A stretch of DNA of 64,000 nt, from assembly GCA_905612295.1 (NCBI GenBank), contig CAJQRN010000007.1, positions 33,205-97,204 on the forward strand, written 5' to 3'. Made by a program: the position numbers and the translations under genes. The stretch comes from an uncultured Candidatus Nitrosopumilus sp. (GTDB lineage Archaea; Thermoproteota; Nitrososphaeria; Nitrososphaerales; Nitrosopumilaceae). Below are positions 26,621-35,082 of the stretch, in pieces (within the stretch, counting starts at the first letter, position 1; each line of letters opens with the position of its first letter). The notes under the pieces were generated by a model. It saw nothing but the letters and a program-made list of their open reading frames with translations, ran no database searches and was not told the DNA's origin.

Positions 26621-27636
26621 GCCCTCAACCTCTTCATTTTTGCATGTTCAATTTTTCGATTAAACTTTGACTTGTCATCTCTAATTTCATGTCCAGTGTA
26701 AGAAATGAAAACATCATCTAGTGTAGGTTGTGTTAGAGATAAGGTAACAATTTTAATTCCAAGATCAGATGAAATTTGAAAAATTTTTGGAATAACTTCT
26801 GTTCCATTTGAGGTGAAAAGAATTAATTTTAAATTCTCCTCATTAATTTTTTTGATAAATTCAATCTTTTTTAATTCTGCTAAAAATAAATCATGGTTAC
26901 TATTATTTTCTACAACTAGTGAAATAATTTCATTACCCAAAGCATTTTTCATATTTTCAGGAGAATCAATAACTTGAATCTTGCCACCATCTATAATTCC
27001 AATTCGGTCACATAGGTTATCTGCCTCTTCCATATAGTGAGTAGTAAGAAAAATAGTCATGTCAAATTCAGTGTGAATTTTTTTAATATATTGCCAAATT
27101 TTTCTTCTAGTTTGAATATCTAATCCAACAGTAGGTTCATCAAGGAACAAGACTTTGGGGTGATGCAAAAGCCCTCCAGCAATATCTAATCTTTTTCTCA
27201 TACCGCCAGAATATGTAACGACAGCTTGATGTTGTTTATCTGAAAGTTCAATTAAATCTAAAACTTCATCAATTCTTTTGTTAATTTCATTTTTTGGAAT
27301 ATGATTTAATTTTGATTGTAGTAATAGATTTTCACGGCCAGTTAGATATTCATCAACTGTGGTTTCTTGTTGAACAAATCCAATATTCTCCCTAACATGT
27401 TTGGCATCTTTCATCACATCAAAACCTGCAATCAAAGCTTTTCCAGATGTGGGTTTTAGTAAAGTAGTAAAGATCATCATTGTCGTACTTTTTCCAGCAC
27501 CATTAGGTCCCAAAAATCCAAAAATTTCCCCTTTTTTTACTGAAAAAGAAACATCATTTACTGCAACTAGATCTCCAAAGGATTTGGTGAGAGATTTTGT
27601 TTCAATAGAATACAATAATTCGATTCCCTCTGGCAA
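26617..27636 (-). CDS. ABC exporter ATP-binding protein (DrrA-like)
   Basis: A 339-residue ATPase: Walker A GPNGAGKSTT, Q-loop GFVQQETTVD, signature YSGGMRKRLDIAG, Walker B KVLFLDEPTVGLD, H-loop LTTHYMEEAD. The C-terminal 100 residues are the DrrA-type accessory domain, ending with a basic tail. Partner of the permease immediately downstream. A slightly later start at the segment YSIETKSLTKSFG would also be acceptable. Confidence 0.94.
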   Translation of the reverse strand: MPEGIELLYSIETKSLTKSFGDLVAVNDVSFSVKKGEIFGFLGPNGAGKSTTMMIFTTLLKPTSGKALIAGFDVMKDAKHVRENIGFVQQETTVDEYLTGRENLLLQSKLNHIPKNEINKRIDEVLDLIELSDKQHQAVVTYSGGMRKRLDIAGGLLHHPKVLFLDEPTVGLDIQTRRKIWQYIKKIHTEFDMTIFLTTHYMEEADNLCDRIGIIDGGKIQVIDSPENMKNALGNEIISLVVENNSNHDLFLAELKKIEFIKKINEENLKLILFTSNGTEVIPKIFQISSDLGIKIVTLSLTQPTLDDVFISYTGHEIRDDKSKFNRKIEHAKMKRLRA

Positions 27637-27709
27637 TTATAAATTGCTAAGTATTAGATCAGAAACTAATCATAAAAAATTTAAAAAGAGTATTTTGGGA
27701 ACAAAATAC

Positions 27710-27802
27710 ATGAAAGGGTTATGTCAAAAATGTCACTCATCAAATGTAGAGATAACACTTGAGGATGGAAGTCCTGTTTGTGTAAAGTGTGCAAAAAAGT
27801 AG
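27710..27802 (+). CDS. Micro zinc-ribbon protein (30 residues)
   Basis: The reading frame from ATG 27710 encodes MKGLCQKCHSSNVEITLEDG followed by SPVCVKCAKK: two C-x2-C knuckles 17 residues apart, a minimal zinc ribbon. A TTTAAAAA element centred about 27 nt upstream supports a leaderless transcript. It overlaps no other gene. Function unknown. Confidence 0.55.
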   Translation: MKGLCQKCHSSNVEITLEDGSPVCVKCAKK

Positions 27803-27951
27803 AATATACTGAAAAAGATCTTAGAGAATCATCAAATATTTTTAAATTTTTTTGTAGTTATCCCTACAATAATTTTTTAGATATACACATCGTTTCAAAT
27901 ATCAGAAATTTCTATCAATGAGGTTAAATTACTTAACAGAGTATTAGAGAC

Positions 27952-28281
27952 ATGGAAATAGAAGAAGAGCGATTCAGACCAATTTTAGTTACAAAAGGAA
28001 GAAAAACAGGAAAGGCACATTCAGTATGGTTAAGAGCAGTAAAATATAATGAAAAAATTTATTTTTCAAGGCATCGTCCAGATGGAGATTGGTTTCAAAA
28101 TGCAATGGCAAATTCAGAGGTAAAAATTCAATACAACAACATAGAATTCATAGGAAAGGCATCACTAGTTACAGATGAAAAACTAAATCAAAAAATTTCT
28201 CAGTTAAAGTATCCAGGAGAAAAACGAGCTGACGAAAAAAGAGTCTCCATAGAAGTTACATTAGATTCAATTAATGAATAA
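27952..28281 (+). CDS. Split beta-barrel flavin/F420-binding protein (FDOR-like)
   Basis: A 109-residue protein resembling the deazaflavin-dependent nitroreductase (Ddn/FDOR) fold: ILVTKGRKTGKAHSVWLRAVKYNEKIYF, then DGDWFQNAMANSEVKIQYNNIEFIGKASLV. The GRKTGK and W-x-x-N-x-x-A-N-x-x-V pattern is typical. F420 synthesis is present in this genome (cofE at 62 kb), so F420 is a plausible cofactor, but substrate is unknown. Confidence 0.65.
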   Translation: MEIEEERFRPILVTKGRKTGKAHSVWLRAVKYNEKIYFSRHRPDGDWFQNAMANSEVKIQYNNIEFIGKASLVTDEKLNQKISQLKYPGEKRADEKRVSIEVTLDSINE

Positions 28282-28316
28282 AAAATTACAGTGTATTAAT
28301 TATAAAATAATTTTAA

Positions 28317-28889
28317 TTAGAAAATATCTTCATAAACCATTGTCTGGTTCTTTAATTGTTTATCAAGAGTTGGTAAATATTTCATTATGCAGTAATTAGC
28401 AAAATCACTAAATGAGCGAATTCGGTAATCTGATGCTAAAACTTCATGATGCTTATCATAATATTGTTCTAAATTATACAATGTTCTTTTTTGTAGTGGG
28501 ATCAGTCTATTACGTTTAGTAATAAATTTTGGAATTACAGGAATTTGTTCCTCAGATTCTACTTCAGATTCTCCTTTTAGAGTATTAAGATCAATTGTTT
28601 CTTGCATTTCAAAGACAAAAATTTTACTTTTGATGGATTTTGGAAGTCCTGAATTTTCAGAAATTATATCGACAACTTCTCGTGCAACTTTATCAGACAT
28701 TGCCAATTCAATTTTTGCAAGCATGGTAGATCGAACTACAGAACCACCAACTCTAGATCCTTTTGATTGACTTGTAAATCGACTATCTTCTAAATTTCGT
28801 TTATCAATAATATCAATACCCAAAGCATCTAATTTTTCACGAATTGCGGGATAATTTTTTCGATTAATTATGGCTTCAATCTTTTTCAA
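28317..28889 (-). CDS. PII-domain protein with C-terminal extension
   Basis: A 190-residue protein. Residues 1-104 follow the PII fold: KKIEAIINRKNYPAIREKLDALGIDI, a T-loop region (about 31-53) with GSRVGGSVVR, then AKIELAMSDKVAREVVDIISENS and IKSKIFVFEMQETIDL. Residues 105-190 are an added, partly helical region (acidic linker, then KRNRLIPLQKRTLYNLEQYYDKHHE and SFSDFANYCIMKYL) with no family I recognise. The T-loop lacks the uridylylated Tyr. It is near amt and glnK and next to a ferredoxin reductase, suggesting nitrogen or redox signalling. Confidence 0.72.
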   Translation of the reverse strand: MKKIEAIINRKNYPAIREKLDALGIDIIDKRNLEDSRFTSQSKGSRVGGSVVRSTMLAKIELAMSDKVAREVVDIISENSGLPKSIKSKIFVFEMQETIDLNTLKGESEVESEEQIPVIPKFITKRNRLIPLQKRTLYNLEQYYDKHHEVLASDYRIRSFSDFANYCIMKYLPTLDKQLKNQTMVYEDIF

Positions 28890-29017
28890 TTATTTTGAGC
28901 ATAACTATTATCTTTTTAAAGTTAATGATAATTTCATAATGATATAATTTGTAATCAAATGCATATCATTTGCATATCATTTTTACATTAAATTAAATAA
29001 AATTATTTTATTTGTGA

Positions 29018-29839
29018 CTAGCCATAAGATTCGAATTTGACCTCATAACTTCCATCCTCACGTTTATTTTTTTCAGTTACAAAATTTTTTGCTTTCAAAT
29101 AATCCATAACACCATCAATAGTTCCTTGCCATCCACAAACATAGAACATTGTATTATCCGCAGTAATTTTCTCACCAACTAAGTCCTCAAGCGGAGATTT
29201 ACCATTATCACTAGTTCTCAAAAATTGTTCAATTCGCCCCTTATAGCCATGCCATGCACGATTAGTCCATTCTTGCGGTCTACTAATTGCTGCACGATAT
29301 TTAAAATTCCATTTATCAGCACCTTTGGCAATACTTTCATTTTCTAAATCAGTCAAGAGTTGCTTGTAACTTAATTCATCAACATAACTTGCACCGTGTA
29401 AAATAACAATTTCTCTTTTATCATGGGTATCGTGAAGATGCTGTGCAAAACTGATAAACGGTGCCAATCCCGTTCCACCACCAATACATACAATTCTTCT
29501 TGTATCTTTTTCACCGTTTGGTAGTGTGTCATTAATTGTAAGAGTACCTGCAGGTTTTGTCCAACTAATTTTGTCACCTTCTTTTGCATTAAACAATAAA
29601 CTAGTCAATCTTCCTGGAAGTGGTTTTCTAACCCATCTAATTACAAATTCAAAATAATCTCTATTTTCTGGAGACGATGCAATAGAATATGCACGATTAA
29701 CAATTTTACTTTCAAGAGGCAATCCAAGATTCAAAAATTGACCGGCCTTAAAGTCAGGAACACCATCATCAGGAGTAACACGAAAAATTCCTAAATCCTC
29801 TCTCAATAATTGAGTATAGGTAATTGTACCATTTTCCAT
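29018..29839 (-). CDS. FAD-dependent ferredoxin/flavodoxin-NAD(P)H reductase
   Basis: A 273-residue FNR-superfamily enzyme: FAD motif NRAYSIASSPEN (R-x-Y-S), GRLTSLLF, NAD(P) motif CIGGGTGLAPFISF and the end FYVCGWQGTIDGVMDYL. It exchanges electrons between NAD(P)H and a ferredoxin or flavodoxin. Four nt separate it from the upstream small gene, so they share a transcript. Confidence 0.88.
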   Translation of the reverse strand: MENGTITYTQLLREDLGIFRVTPDDGVPDFKAGQFLNLGLPLESKIVNRAYSIASSPENRDYFEFVIRWVRKPLPGRLTSLLFNAKEGDKISWTKPAGTLTINDTLPNGEKDTRRIVCIGGGTGLAPFISFAQHLHDTHDKREIVILHGASYVDELSYKQLLTDLENESIAKGADKWNFKYRAAISRPQEWTNRAWHGYKGRIEQFLRTSDNGKSPLEDLVGEKITADNTMFYVCGWQGTIDGVMDYLKAKNFVTEKNKREDGSYEVKFESYG

Positions 29840-29843
29840 TTTA

Positions 29844-30233
29844 TTATTTTGTCCAATCAGCTATGATAGAATTAACTTTTTCTATAATCGGATCATATTC
29901 TATTCGGGGTTCAGTGCTTACGAGTAATAATTTTCCTTTGAATGGAATTGTAAATAATGTTACATTATCATATTCAGTAAGGGTTAATCTTTCCTTACCT
30001 AATCGAAATGTAAAATTTTGTGCCTTTCTCCACCTATCCAAGGTATATTGAATAGACATTCCAATTTCACTTTCATTTAATAGAGAATCAAGATTATCTT
30101 TTTGTGCACTGAATAAAATTTGTGATTTATCATTTACAAATCCTGCAAAACGAACATGTTCATTACAATTTAAAATGTTAGAACAAAGTTTTTCGTAATT
30201 AGGTTCTGCTACTATTTCTTCAGCCATTCCCAC
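29844..30233 (-). CDS. Small thaumarchaeal protein (DUF6659-like)
   Basis: A 129-residue protein, cytoplasmic. YEKLCSNILNCNEHVRFAGFVNDKSQILFSAQKD and the later SIQYTLDRWRKAQNF, KERLTLTEYDNVTLFTIPF resemble a small alpha/beta sensor-like fold abundant in thaumarchaea; I believe it corresponds to DUF6659 but this is from memory. Function unknown; co-transcribed with the ferredoxin reductase. Met3 is an alternative start. Confidence 0.55.
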   Translation of the reverse strand: MGMAEEIVAEPNYEKLCSNILNCNEHVRFAGFVNDKSQILFSAQKDNLDSLLNESEIGMSIQYTLDRWRKAQNFTFRLGKERLTLTEYDNVTLFTIPFKGKLLLVSTEPRIEYDPIIEKVNSIIADWTK

Positions 30234-30286
30234 TCAGGTCTCTCTTCATTATCTTGGTCATTAGTCATAAAGCATCAAGAATTAAT

Positions 30287-31597
30287 TTATTTGTCCTCGC
30301 TAGACGATTGCATGTAGTCATTTGGAGTAAACTTGAACTCCTCCTCATCAGAGTAAGCCTGCTCAGCATGCTCACTAATATCCAAACCAATATCTTCCTC
30401 TTCAGGAGTGACACGAATTCCAATAAGATGTTTAATTAATTGTAATAGAATCCAAGTTCCACCAAAGCCCATTACAGCGGCTACAGCAATACCAACTCCT
30501 TGAATCCAAATTTGATCATAATTACCATATAGCAATCCATCAACGCCGGCAGGATTAATCAAAGTACTTGCAAAGATACCAATTCCAAGTGCACCAACAA
30601 TTCCAGCAATACCGTGTACAGAACTTACATCAAGTGCGTCATCAATTTTTAATTTATCTCTAATGAGTACAACTCCACCATAAGATAGTATACCGATTGC
30701 AATTGCAAGAACAAATGCGTGTTCAACACTAACGTATCCAGATGCAGGAGTAATTCCGGCAAGTCCGGCAATTGCACCATTAATTGTTGCAACAATTGAA
30801 GGTTTACCGGTACGCATCCAAGATAATCCAGCCCAAATTAGAGCGGAAACTGAAGATGCTAAGTGAGTTACGATAACAGTATTTCCAGCTACACTGCCTG
30901 CAGCCAATGCACTACCAGCATTAAATCCAAACCAACCTAGCCATAATAATGAAGAACCTAATACTGCAAGAGGTATGCTATGAGGAATGTTTATAGCTGG
31001 ACCAAATCCACGTCTTTTTCCAAGTACAAGTGCAGCTGCTAGTGCAGCCATTCCCACAGTAGTGTGAATAACAATACCACCAGCAAAGTCAACAACACCT
31101 AGTTGTGCTAACCAGCCACCACCCCAGACCATGTGTACGATTGGATAGTAAATTAGCATAGTCCATGCAGATATGAATATGATAAAGGAACTAAATTTCA
31201 TTCTTTCAGCAATTGTTCCAGTAAGTAATAGCGGAGTAATACATGCAAACATTAACTGGAACTTAACAAACAATACTCCAGGTATAGTAGGAGCATATTG
31301 TTCTAAAGGTGCATCCCAAGGAATACCTTTCAAAAATGCCCAATCAAGATTACCTATCACACCAGTAGTTGAAGGGCCAAATGATAGACTAAATCCGAAA
31401 ACAAACCACATTACACTAAGTAAAGACATTCCGAAAAATATTTGCATAAAAATTGAAACTACATTTTTCTTTCTCAATAAACCAGATTCAAACAAACCAA
31501 GTGCAGGAATCATTAACAATACTAAACATCCAGCAATTAACATCCATGCTGTATCACCAGTATCTATCATAATTATAATGAAATCAAGTTTTTGCAT
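30287..31597 (-). CDS. amt: Ammonium transporter Amt
   Basis: A 436-residue Amt/MEP/Rh channel with 11 helices. The twin pore histidines are His178 (GGIVIHTTVGMAAL) and His328 (VSSVHGIAGIVGALGIG); the ALGLFESGLLRKKN and GWFGFNAGSA motifs are also present. It brings in ammonium, the energy and nitrogen source of ammonia-oxidizing archaea. The likely start is Met10 (IDTGDTAWML after it), 27 nt into the frame. Divergent from glnK across an 87-nt spacer; cytoplasmic tail is acidic. Confidence 0.95.
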   Translation of the reverse strand: MQKLDFIIIMIDTGDTAWMLIAGCLVLLMIPALGLFESGLLRKKNVVSIFMQIFFGMSLLSVMWFVFGFSLSFGPSTTGVIGNLDWAFLKGIPWDAPLEQYAPTIPGVLFVKFQLMFACITPLLLTGTIAERMKFSSFIIFISAWTMLIYYPIVHMVWGGGWLAQLGVVDFAGGIVIHTTVGMAALAAALVLGKRRGFGPAINIPHSIPLAVLGSSLLWLGWFGFNAGSALAAGSVAGNTVIVTHLASSVSALIWAGLSWMRTGKPSIVATINGAIAGLAGITPASGYVSVEHAFVLAIAIGILSYGGVVLIRDKLKIDDALDVSSVHGIAGIVGALGIGIFASTLINPAGVDGLLYGNYDQIWIQGVGIAVAAVMGFGGTWILLQLIKHLIGIRVTPEEEDIGLDISEHAEQAYSDEEEFKFTPNDYMQSSSEDK

Positions 31598-31684
31598 TTA
31601 ACAGTTTTCTAGTTTGATTAACAATGGTTATCAAAAGATATGCAATTTCTAAATTATTATTTACTTTAACAAAATAAAACAACT

Positions 31685-32014
31685 ATGTTAAAACTTGAAA
31701 TCATACTTGCAGAAAATGATGTAATGAATATCAGTGAAGGATTAAAAGAAATAGGGGTTGGGGGATTAACAGTTATCAAAGCTAGAGGAAGAGGTGCAAA
31801 AACTGCAGCTGAAATCCACACATCAAAAGGAATGGAAATTTTTGTTCCTCATTTTGCAGATAAATTTAGAATAATGGTAGTAATTCCAGATTCAAAAGAA
31901 GAGAAATCAGTTGAAATAATTAAGAACAACTCCAGAGGTGGTAAAATTTTCATTTCACAAATTTTACGTGCAATTGACATTACTACAGGAAATGAAGGCG
32001 AAGAGGTAATCTAA
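31685..32014 (+). CDS. glnK: Nitrogen regulatory PII protein GlnK
   Basis: A 109-residue canonical PII trimer subunit: LKLEIILAENDVMNISEGLKEIGVGGLTVIKARGRG, T-loop 37-55, and the C-terminal signature GGKIFISQILRAIDITTGNEGEE. Position 51 of the T-loop is not Tyr, so no uridylylation is expected; regulation by ATP/ADP/2-oxoglutarate binding is likely. Expected to gate the neighbouring Amt channel. Confidence 0.93.
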   Translation: MLKLEIILAENDVMNISEGLKEIGVGGLTVIKARGRGAKTAAEIHTSKGMEIFVPHFADKFRIMVVIPDSKEEKSVEIIKNNSRGGKIFISQILRAIDITTGNEGEEVI

Positions 32015-32015
32015 A

Positions 32016-32138
32016 ATGAAAATATCATTTGAGAAAATCAGAACTACAAAATTAACTAAAAATGAAAAACTAAGAATCCCATTTATGTTAGCAATTATCG
32101 CAATTCCACCGCTAATTTTGGCTTATTGGTCAATGTGA
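32016..32138 (+). CDS. Micro single-span membrane protein after glnK
   Basis: Forty-residue protein starting one base after the glnK stop: a basic N-terminus (EKIRTTKLTKNEKLR) then one membrane helix IPFMLAIIAIPPLILAYW. The positive-inside rule puts the basic end in the cytoplasm. Conserved position after glnK would indicate an Amt/GlnK accessory; unknown family. Confidence 0.55.
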   Translation: MKISFEKIRTTKLTKNEKLRIPFMLAIIAIPPLILAYWSM

Positions 32139-32153
32139 TAGGAGTCAAATGAA

Positions 32154-32423
32154 ATGAGTTTATTATTAATTACAAAAAGAGGAACTGGAAAAAGATTAGT
32201 AGATGAAAAAATAAACTACAATTGGGCAGGAAATGAATTTAAAAATTTCCAAGAAGAGAGAAAAACCAAAATCCTATTCAAAAGAGAAAAAACAATTATG
32301 TCATCTGCAAGAGGAACTCAAATAAAATATTTAGAAAAATCCAAAGAGATTACATCAAAACCAAAACAAGTGTACATTACCATTAATAGAGGAACAAAGA
32401 GAGTTCTCGTAGACCTAAAATGA
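32154..32423 (+). CDS. Hypothetical basic protein in glnK operon
   Basis: An 89-residue, highly basic soluble protein, rich in Lys/Arg with beta-strand-like ends (KQVYITINRGTKRVLVDLK). A GGAG at 32141-32144 precedes the ATG at workable spacing. It lies between two micro membrane proteins and overlaps the second by 4 nt. No family recognised. Confidence 0.55.
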   Translation: MSLLLITKRGTGKRLVDEKINYNWAGNEFKNFQEERKTKILFKREKTIMSSARGTQIKYLEKSKEITSKPKQVYITINRGTKRVLVDLK

Positions 32424-32539
32424 AAGCAGAAAAAATAATTCCTCAACTAAGTAAATCAAAAGTGTTTATTGTCAAATTAAGTTTTGCAGCATTAGGTATG
32501 ACGTTAATTGGATTATACTTGTTTTCAGATTATATCTAA
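32420..32539 (+). CDS. Second micro single-span membrane protein
   Basis: Thirty-nine residues, ATGA-overlapped with the preceding gene. Basic N-terminus (KAEKIIPQLSKSKVF) and one hydrophobic helix (IVKLSFAALGMTLIGLYLF). Same architecture as the micro protein directly after glnK, so the glnK transcript codes two such anchors around a basic protein. Confidence 0.55.
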   Translation: MKAEKIIPQLSKSKVFIVKLSFAALGMTLIGLYLFSDYI

Positions 32540-32555
32540 ATTAAATTAGTAGAAA

Positions 32556-33200
32556 CTAAACTAAATGAACCACTGTAGAAACACCACGTCTATCAAATTC
32601 AACTTCATTTTCAAATTCACTAACAGTAACAGTAAATGAAATTACATCTCTAGGTTTGCCTTTTTCTGCATGGAGCTTTAGATGAATATCCAAGTCATCA
32701 ACTTCTCCAGTTGGTAAATTAACTTCTTCCAAGTATGCTCCACATGTAGATTCTATTCGAAATCTATCATCTTTGAAATGATATCCAAGTTTCATTTTTC
32801 TATTTTTTCTAGGATGTCCTTTAACAATTACATCAATAATTCCAGGTTTTGTTTCAGTGTATCCTGATTTTTGATTTACAAAAACTCCAATTTCAAGAGG
32901 TTTGCCAGCAGTAGATTCTGCCATTTTTTGAATTCCATCATTCATGATTACATCTACTGCTTTGATAGATTGAGCGACCTTTGCTAGCCATTCATTTGTT
33001 CTAGTAATTGTAGCCTTAATTCCTGCACGTCTTCGTTTGTCTTCATCTTCAGGTAATTTGTAATAATCAACCCAAGCCTCATAATCATGAGAAATATCTT
33101 CGATAAAATCAATGCATGTACGCTTGTACTCATTAGGATCATCTGTTCTTTCAGATTCATCGGCACTTCTTGCCCCATCATAACCTTCAGGCATTGCCAT
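32556..33200 (-). CDS. Hypothetical protein, conserved-looking, soluble
   Basis: About 214 residues from the ATG at 33200 (PEGYDGARSADESERTDDP after MAM). A TTTTTTTAGA element about 26 nt upstream supports this start over an ATG 11 codons earlier. N-terminal half helical and charged; C-terminal half beta-rich (KPGIIDVIVKGHPRKNRKMKLG, then VISFTVTVSEFENEVEF). No membrane segment. Family not recognised; codon use like its neighbours. Confidence 0.6.
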   Translation of the reverse strand: MAMPEGYDGARSADESERTDDPNEYKRTCIDFIEDISHDYEAWVDYYKLPEDEDKRRRAGIKATITRTNEWLAKVAQSIKAVDVIMNDGIQKMAESTAGKPLEIGVFVNQKSGYTETKPGIIDVIVKGHPRKNRKMKLGYHFKDDRFRIESTCGAYLEEVNLPTGEVDDLDIHLKLHAEKGKPRDVISFTVTVSEFENEVEFDRRGVSTVVHLV

Positions 33201-33431
33201 ACTCTGAATTAATTGTAGTTCTAAAAAAACCAATCTTCACTAGAATTAATTAACAGTCAACCTTTTTACAGCATAAATAAATTAGATTTTTAGAATTTAT
33301 TTCTAGTTCAATTAGAACTATAATTGAAGTATATTCCTAAATGAAGCAGAATCAATAAAAATACAATTCCAAAAAATTTGTTTAAATTCTAGTTGAAAGT
33401 ATTGAAATAAGCAAAAATTAAAAAATTTTTA

Positions 33432-34043
33432 ATGGTGAATATTTCATGTGTTCTATTTGATCTAGGAGGAGTAATTGTAAATTGGCATAATTCATGGTTG
33501 ATACAAGACGTATCCGATGAATTTCAATTGCAAAAAGAAAAACTATCTAAAGAATTTTACAAAAATCTTCCAAAAATTGCAACTGGGAAAATAAATGAAA
33601 AAGAATTATGGCATATGATTGGTAAAGAACTTGAATCAAAAAAATTAATGAATCTTAATGAATCTCTCTTAGATAGAATATTTCAAAAACATTGCTCATT
33701 AAATAATTCTATGATCAATCTTTCTAAAAAATTATCTCAAAAAGGCATAACTGTTGGAATTTTATCAAACACAGAGCCTGCTAGTTATTCTGCAATAGAA
33801 AAATTAACATCTTTGGATCATTTTGAGTACAAATTTCTATCATACAACATAGGCCATCTAAAACCAAATCCCGAGATATATCATCATGTAATTGATAACG
33901 TGCAGTTTCCAAAAGAAGAATTATTTTTCATAGATGATATTAAATCAAATGTTGAATCTGCACGTTCTGAAGGAATAGATTCAGTACAATATACAAGTCA
34001 TAATGAACTTTTGAAAGAATGTCAAATTAGAAATATAATATGA
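33432..34043 (+). CDS. HAD-superfamily hydrolase (YihX-like)
   Basis: A 203-residue HAD hydrolase: motif I VLFDLGGVIVNW (Asp10; the second Asp of DxD is Gly, as in YihX-type enzymes), motif II GILSNTEP, motif III Lys in HLKPNPEIYHHV and motif IV FFIDDIKSNVESARSEG. Small-molecule phosphatase or dehalogenase-type activity; substrate unknown. Confidence 0.82.
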   Translation: MVNISCVLFDLGGVIVNWHNSWLIQDVSDEFQLQKEKLSKEFYKNLPKIATGKINEKELWHMIGKELESKKLMNLNESLLDRIFQKHCSLNNSMINLSKKLSQKGITVGILSNTEPASYSAIEKLTSLDHFEYKFLSYNIGHLKPNPEIYHHVIDNVQFPKEELFFIDDIKSNVESARSEGIDSVQYTSHNELLKECQIRNII

Positions 34044-34178
34044 TAATTAATTACATTTTGATAACATAGGCAATGTCAGATTTTTGATAAATCATCCATC
34101 CCTTTCATGTCCATGTAGGCATCTAAATCTTCTTTTACCAATGAGATAATTATAATAGGAATTTTTTAGATACTGATT

Positions 34179-34658
34179 GTGATATTTACAGAATTAATTA
34201 TAGATTTACAAAATCAATTAAAAAAAGAACTTGCCCAAATTAGATTTCTTATTAAAAAAAATCCAGGACTAGGATACAACAGAATAGTAGAAATTGGAAA
34301 AGAAGTAGGTGAAATGTACAATATCAAACTAATTGTAAACTTTCCAAAGCAAGGAAGAATAGAAGAATTTGAAATGTATGGGAAAAGAGATTTAAGTTTA
34401 ATTATAGATTATGAAAGAAAAAGATTTCCAATTGATAGGGAGATCATCAAACAAAAAGCAGTGGAAATGTTAGGGGATGTAAAAACAGAAGATGCATACA
34501 TGTATGAAAATAAAGAAGGAGTAAGAATTTTTACAGATAATTGGAAAATAGACATCCTGCCTCATTCAGTTCACATATGGACTGAATTTGATGAAAAGGT
34601 CACAGTATTTTGTAATTGGTTAATGGAAAATGTATATCAAATGAAAAAGAAAGTTTAA
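34179..34658 (+). CDS. Hypothetical protein, 159 residues
   Basis: Starts at GTG 34179 and has helical N- and C-termini around a beta-rich centre (YNIKLIVNFPKQGRIEEFEMYG, then VRIFTDNWKIDILPHSVHIWTEFDEKV). Cytoplasmic, no motif I can assign. Convergent with the TPR gene, 2 nt apart. The spacer before it (34044-34178) holds only a 21-codon minus-strand frame. Confidence 0.55.
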   Translation: MIFTELIIDLQNQLKKELAQIRFLIKKNPGLGYNRIVEIGKEVGEMYNIKLIVNFPKQGRIEEFEMYGKRDLSLIIDYERKRFPIDREIIKQKAVEMLGDVKTEDAYMYENKEGVRIFTDNWKIDILPHSVHIWTEFDEKVTVFCNWLMENVYQMKKKV

Positions 34659-34660
34659 TT

Positions 34661-35020
34661 CTAAATATTTTCTAATTGATTAAGTAAAGATTGAGCTTCA
34701 TAATTTTTTGGCTCTAATTTTATAATTCGCTTACAACAATCGATAGCCTCATCTTTTTGTTGTAATGATAAATGAACATTAGTTTTTAAAGTAAGCATTT
34801 CAACATCGTCGGCATTTAGTTGAAAAGATTTTTCAAAATAAGGTAATGCGTTTTTTGCATCATCTACAATAAAATAGATACTTCCCATAATGAACATAAA
34901 ATCAGAATCATCAGAGTATTCAGATTCTAAATTTTTTCCAAATACAATTGCATCAGTATACTCTCCATCTCTAAGTAATTTCTTTAAACGACGTTTTGGT
35001 TGTTTGAAAAGACCGGCCAT
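34661..35020 (-). CDS. TPR-repeat protein
   Basis: A 119-residue protein with about three tetratricopeptide repeats: YTDAIVFGKNLESEYSDDSDFMFIMGSIYF, DAKNALPYFEKSFQLNADDVEMLTLKTNVHL and DEAIDCCKRIIKLEPKNYEAQSLL. A small protein-interaction scaffold; partner unknown. Confidence 0.8.
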   Translation of the reverse strand: MAGLFKQPKRRLKKLLRDGEYTDAIVFGKNLESEYSDDSDFMFIMGSIYFIVDDAKNALPYFEKSFQLNADDVEMLTLKTNVHLSLQQKDEAIDCCKRIIKLEPKNYEAQSLLNQLENI

Positions 35021-35082
35021 TTGTTATCAAAAGATTAAACAAAAATCAACAATTTGAATGTAGAACATTAAGAACTTAGGCT

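Noticed and set aside
34076..34141. Minus-strand 21-codon frame from TTG (ending KGMDDLSKI)
   Set aside because: Too short, no promoter or ribosome binding site, and no family; may be a gene remnant but not supportable.
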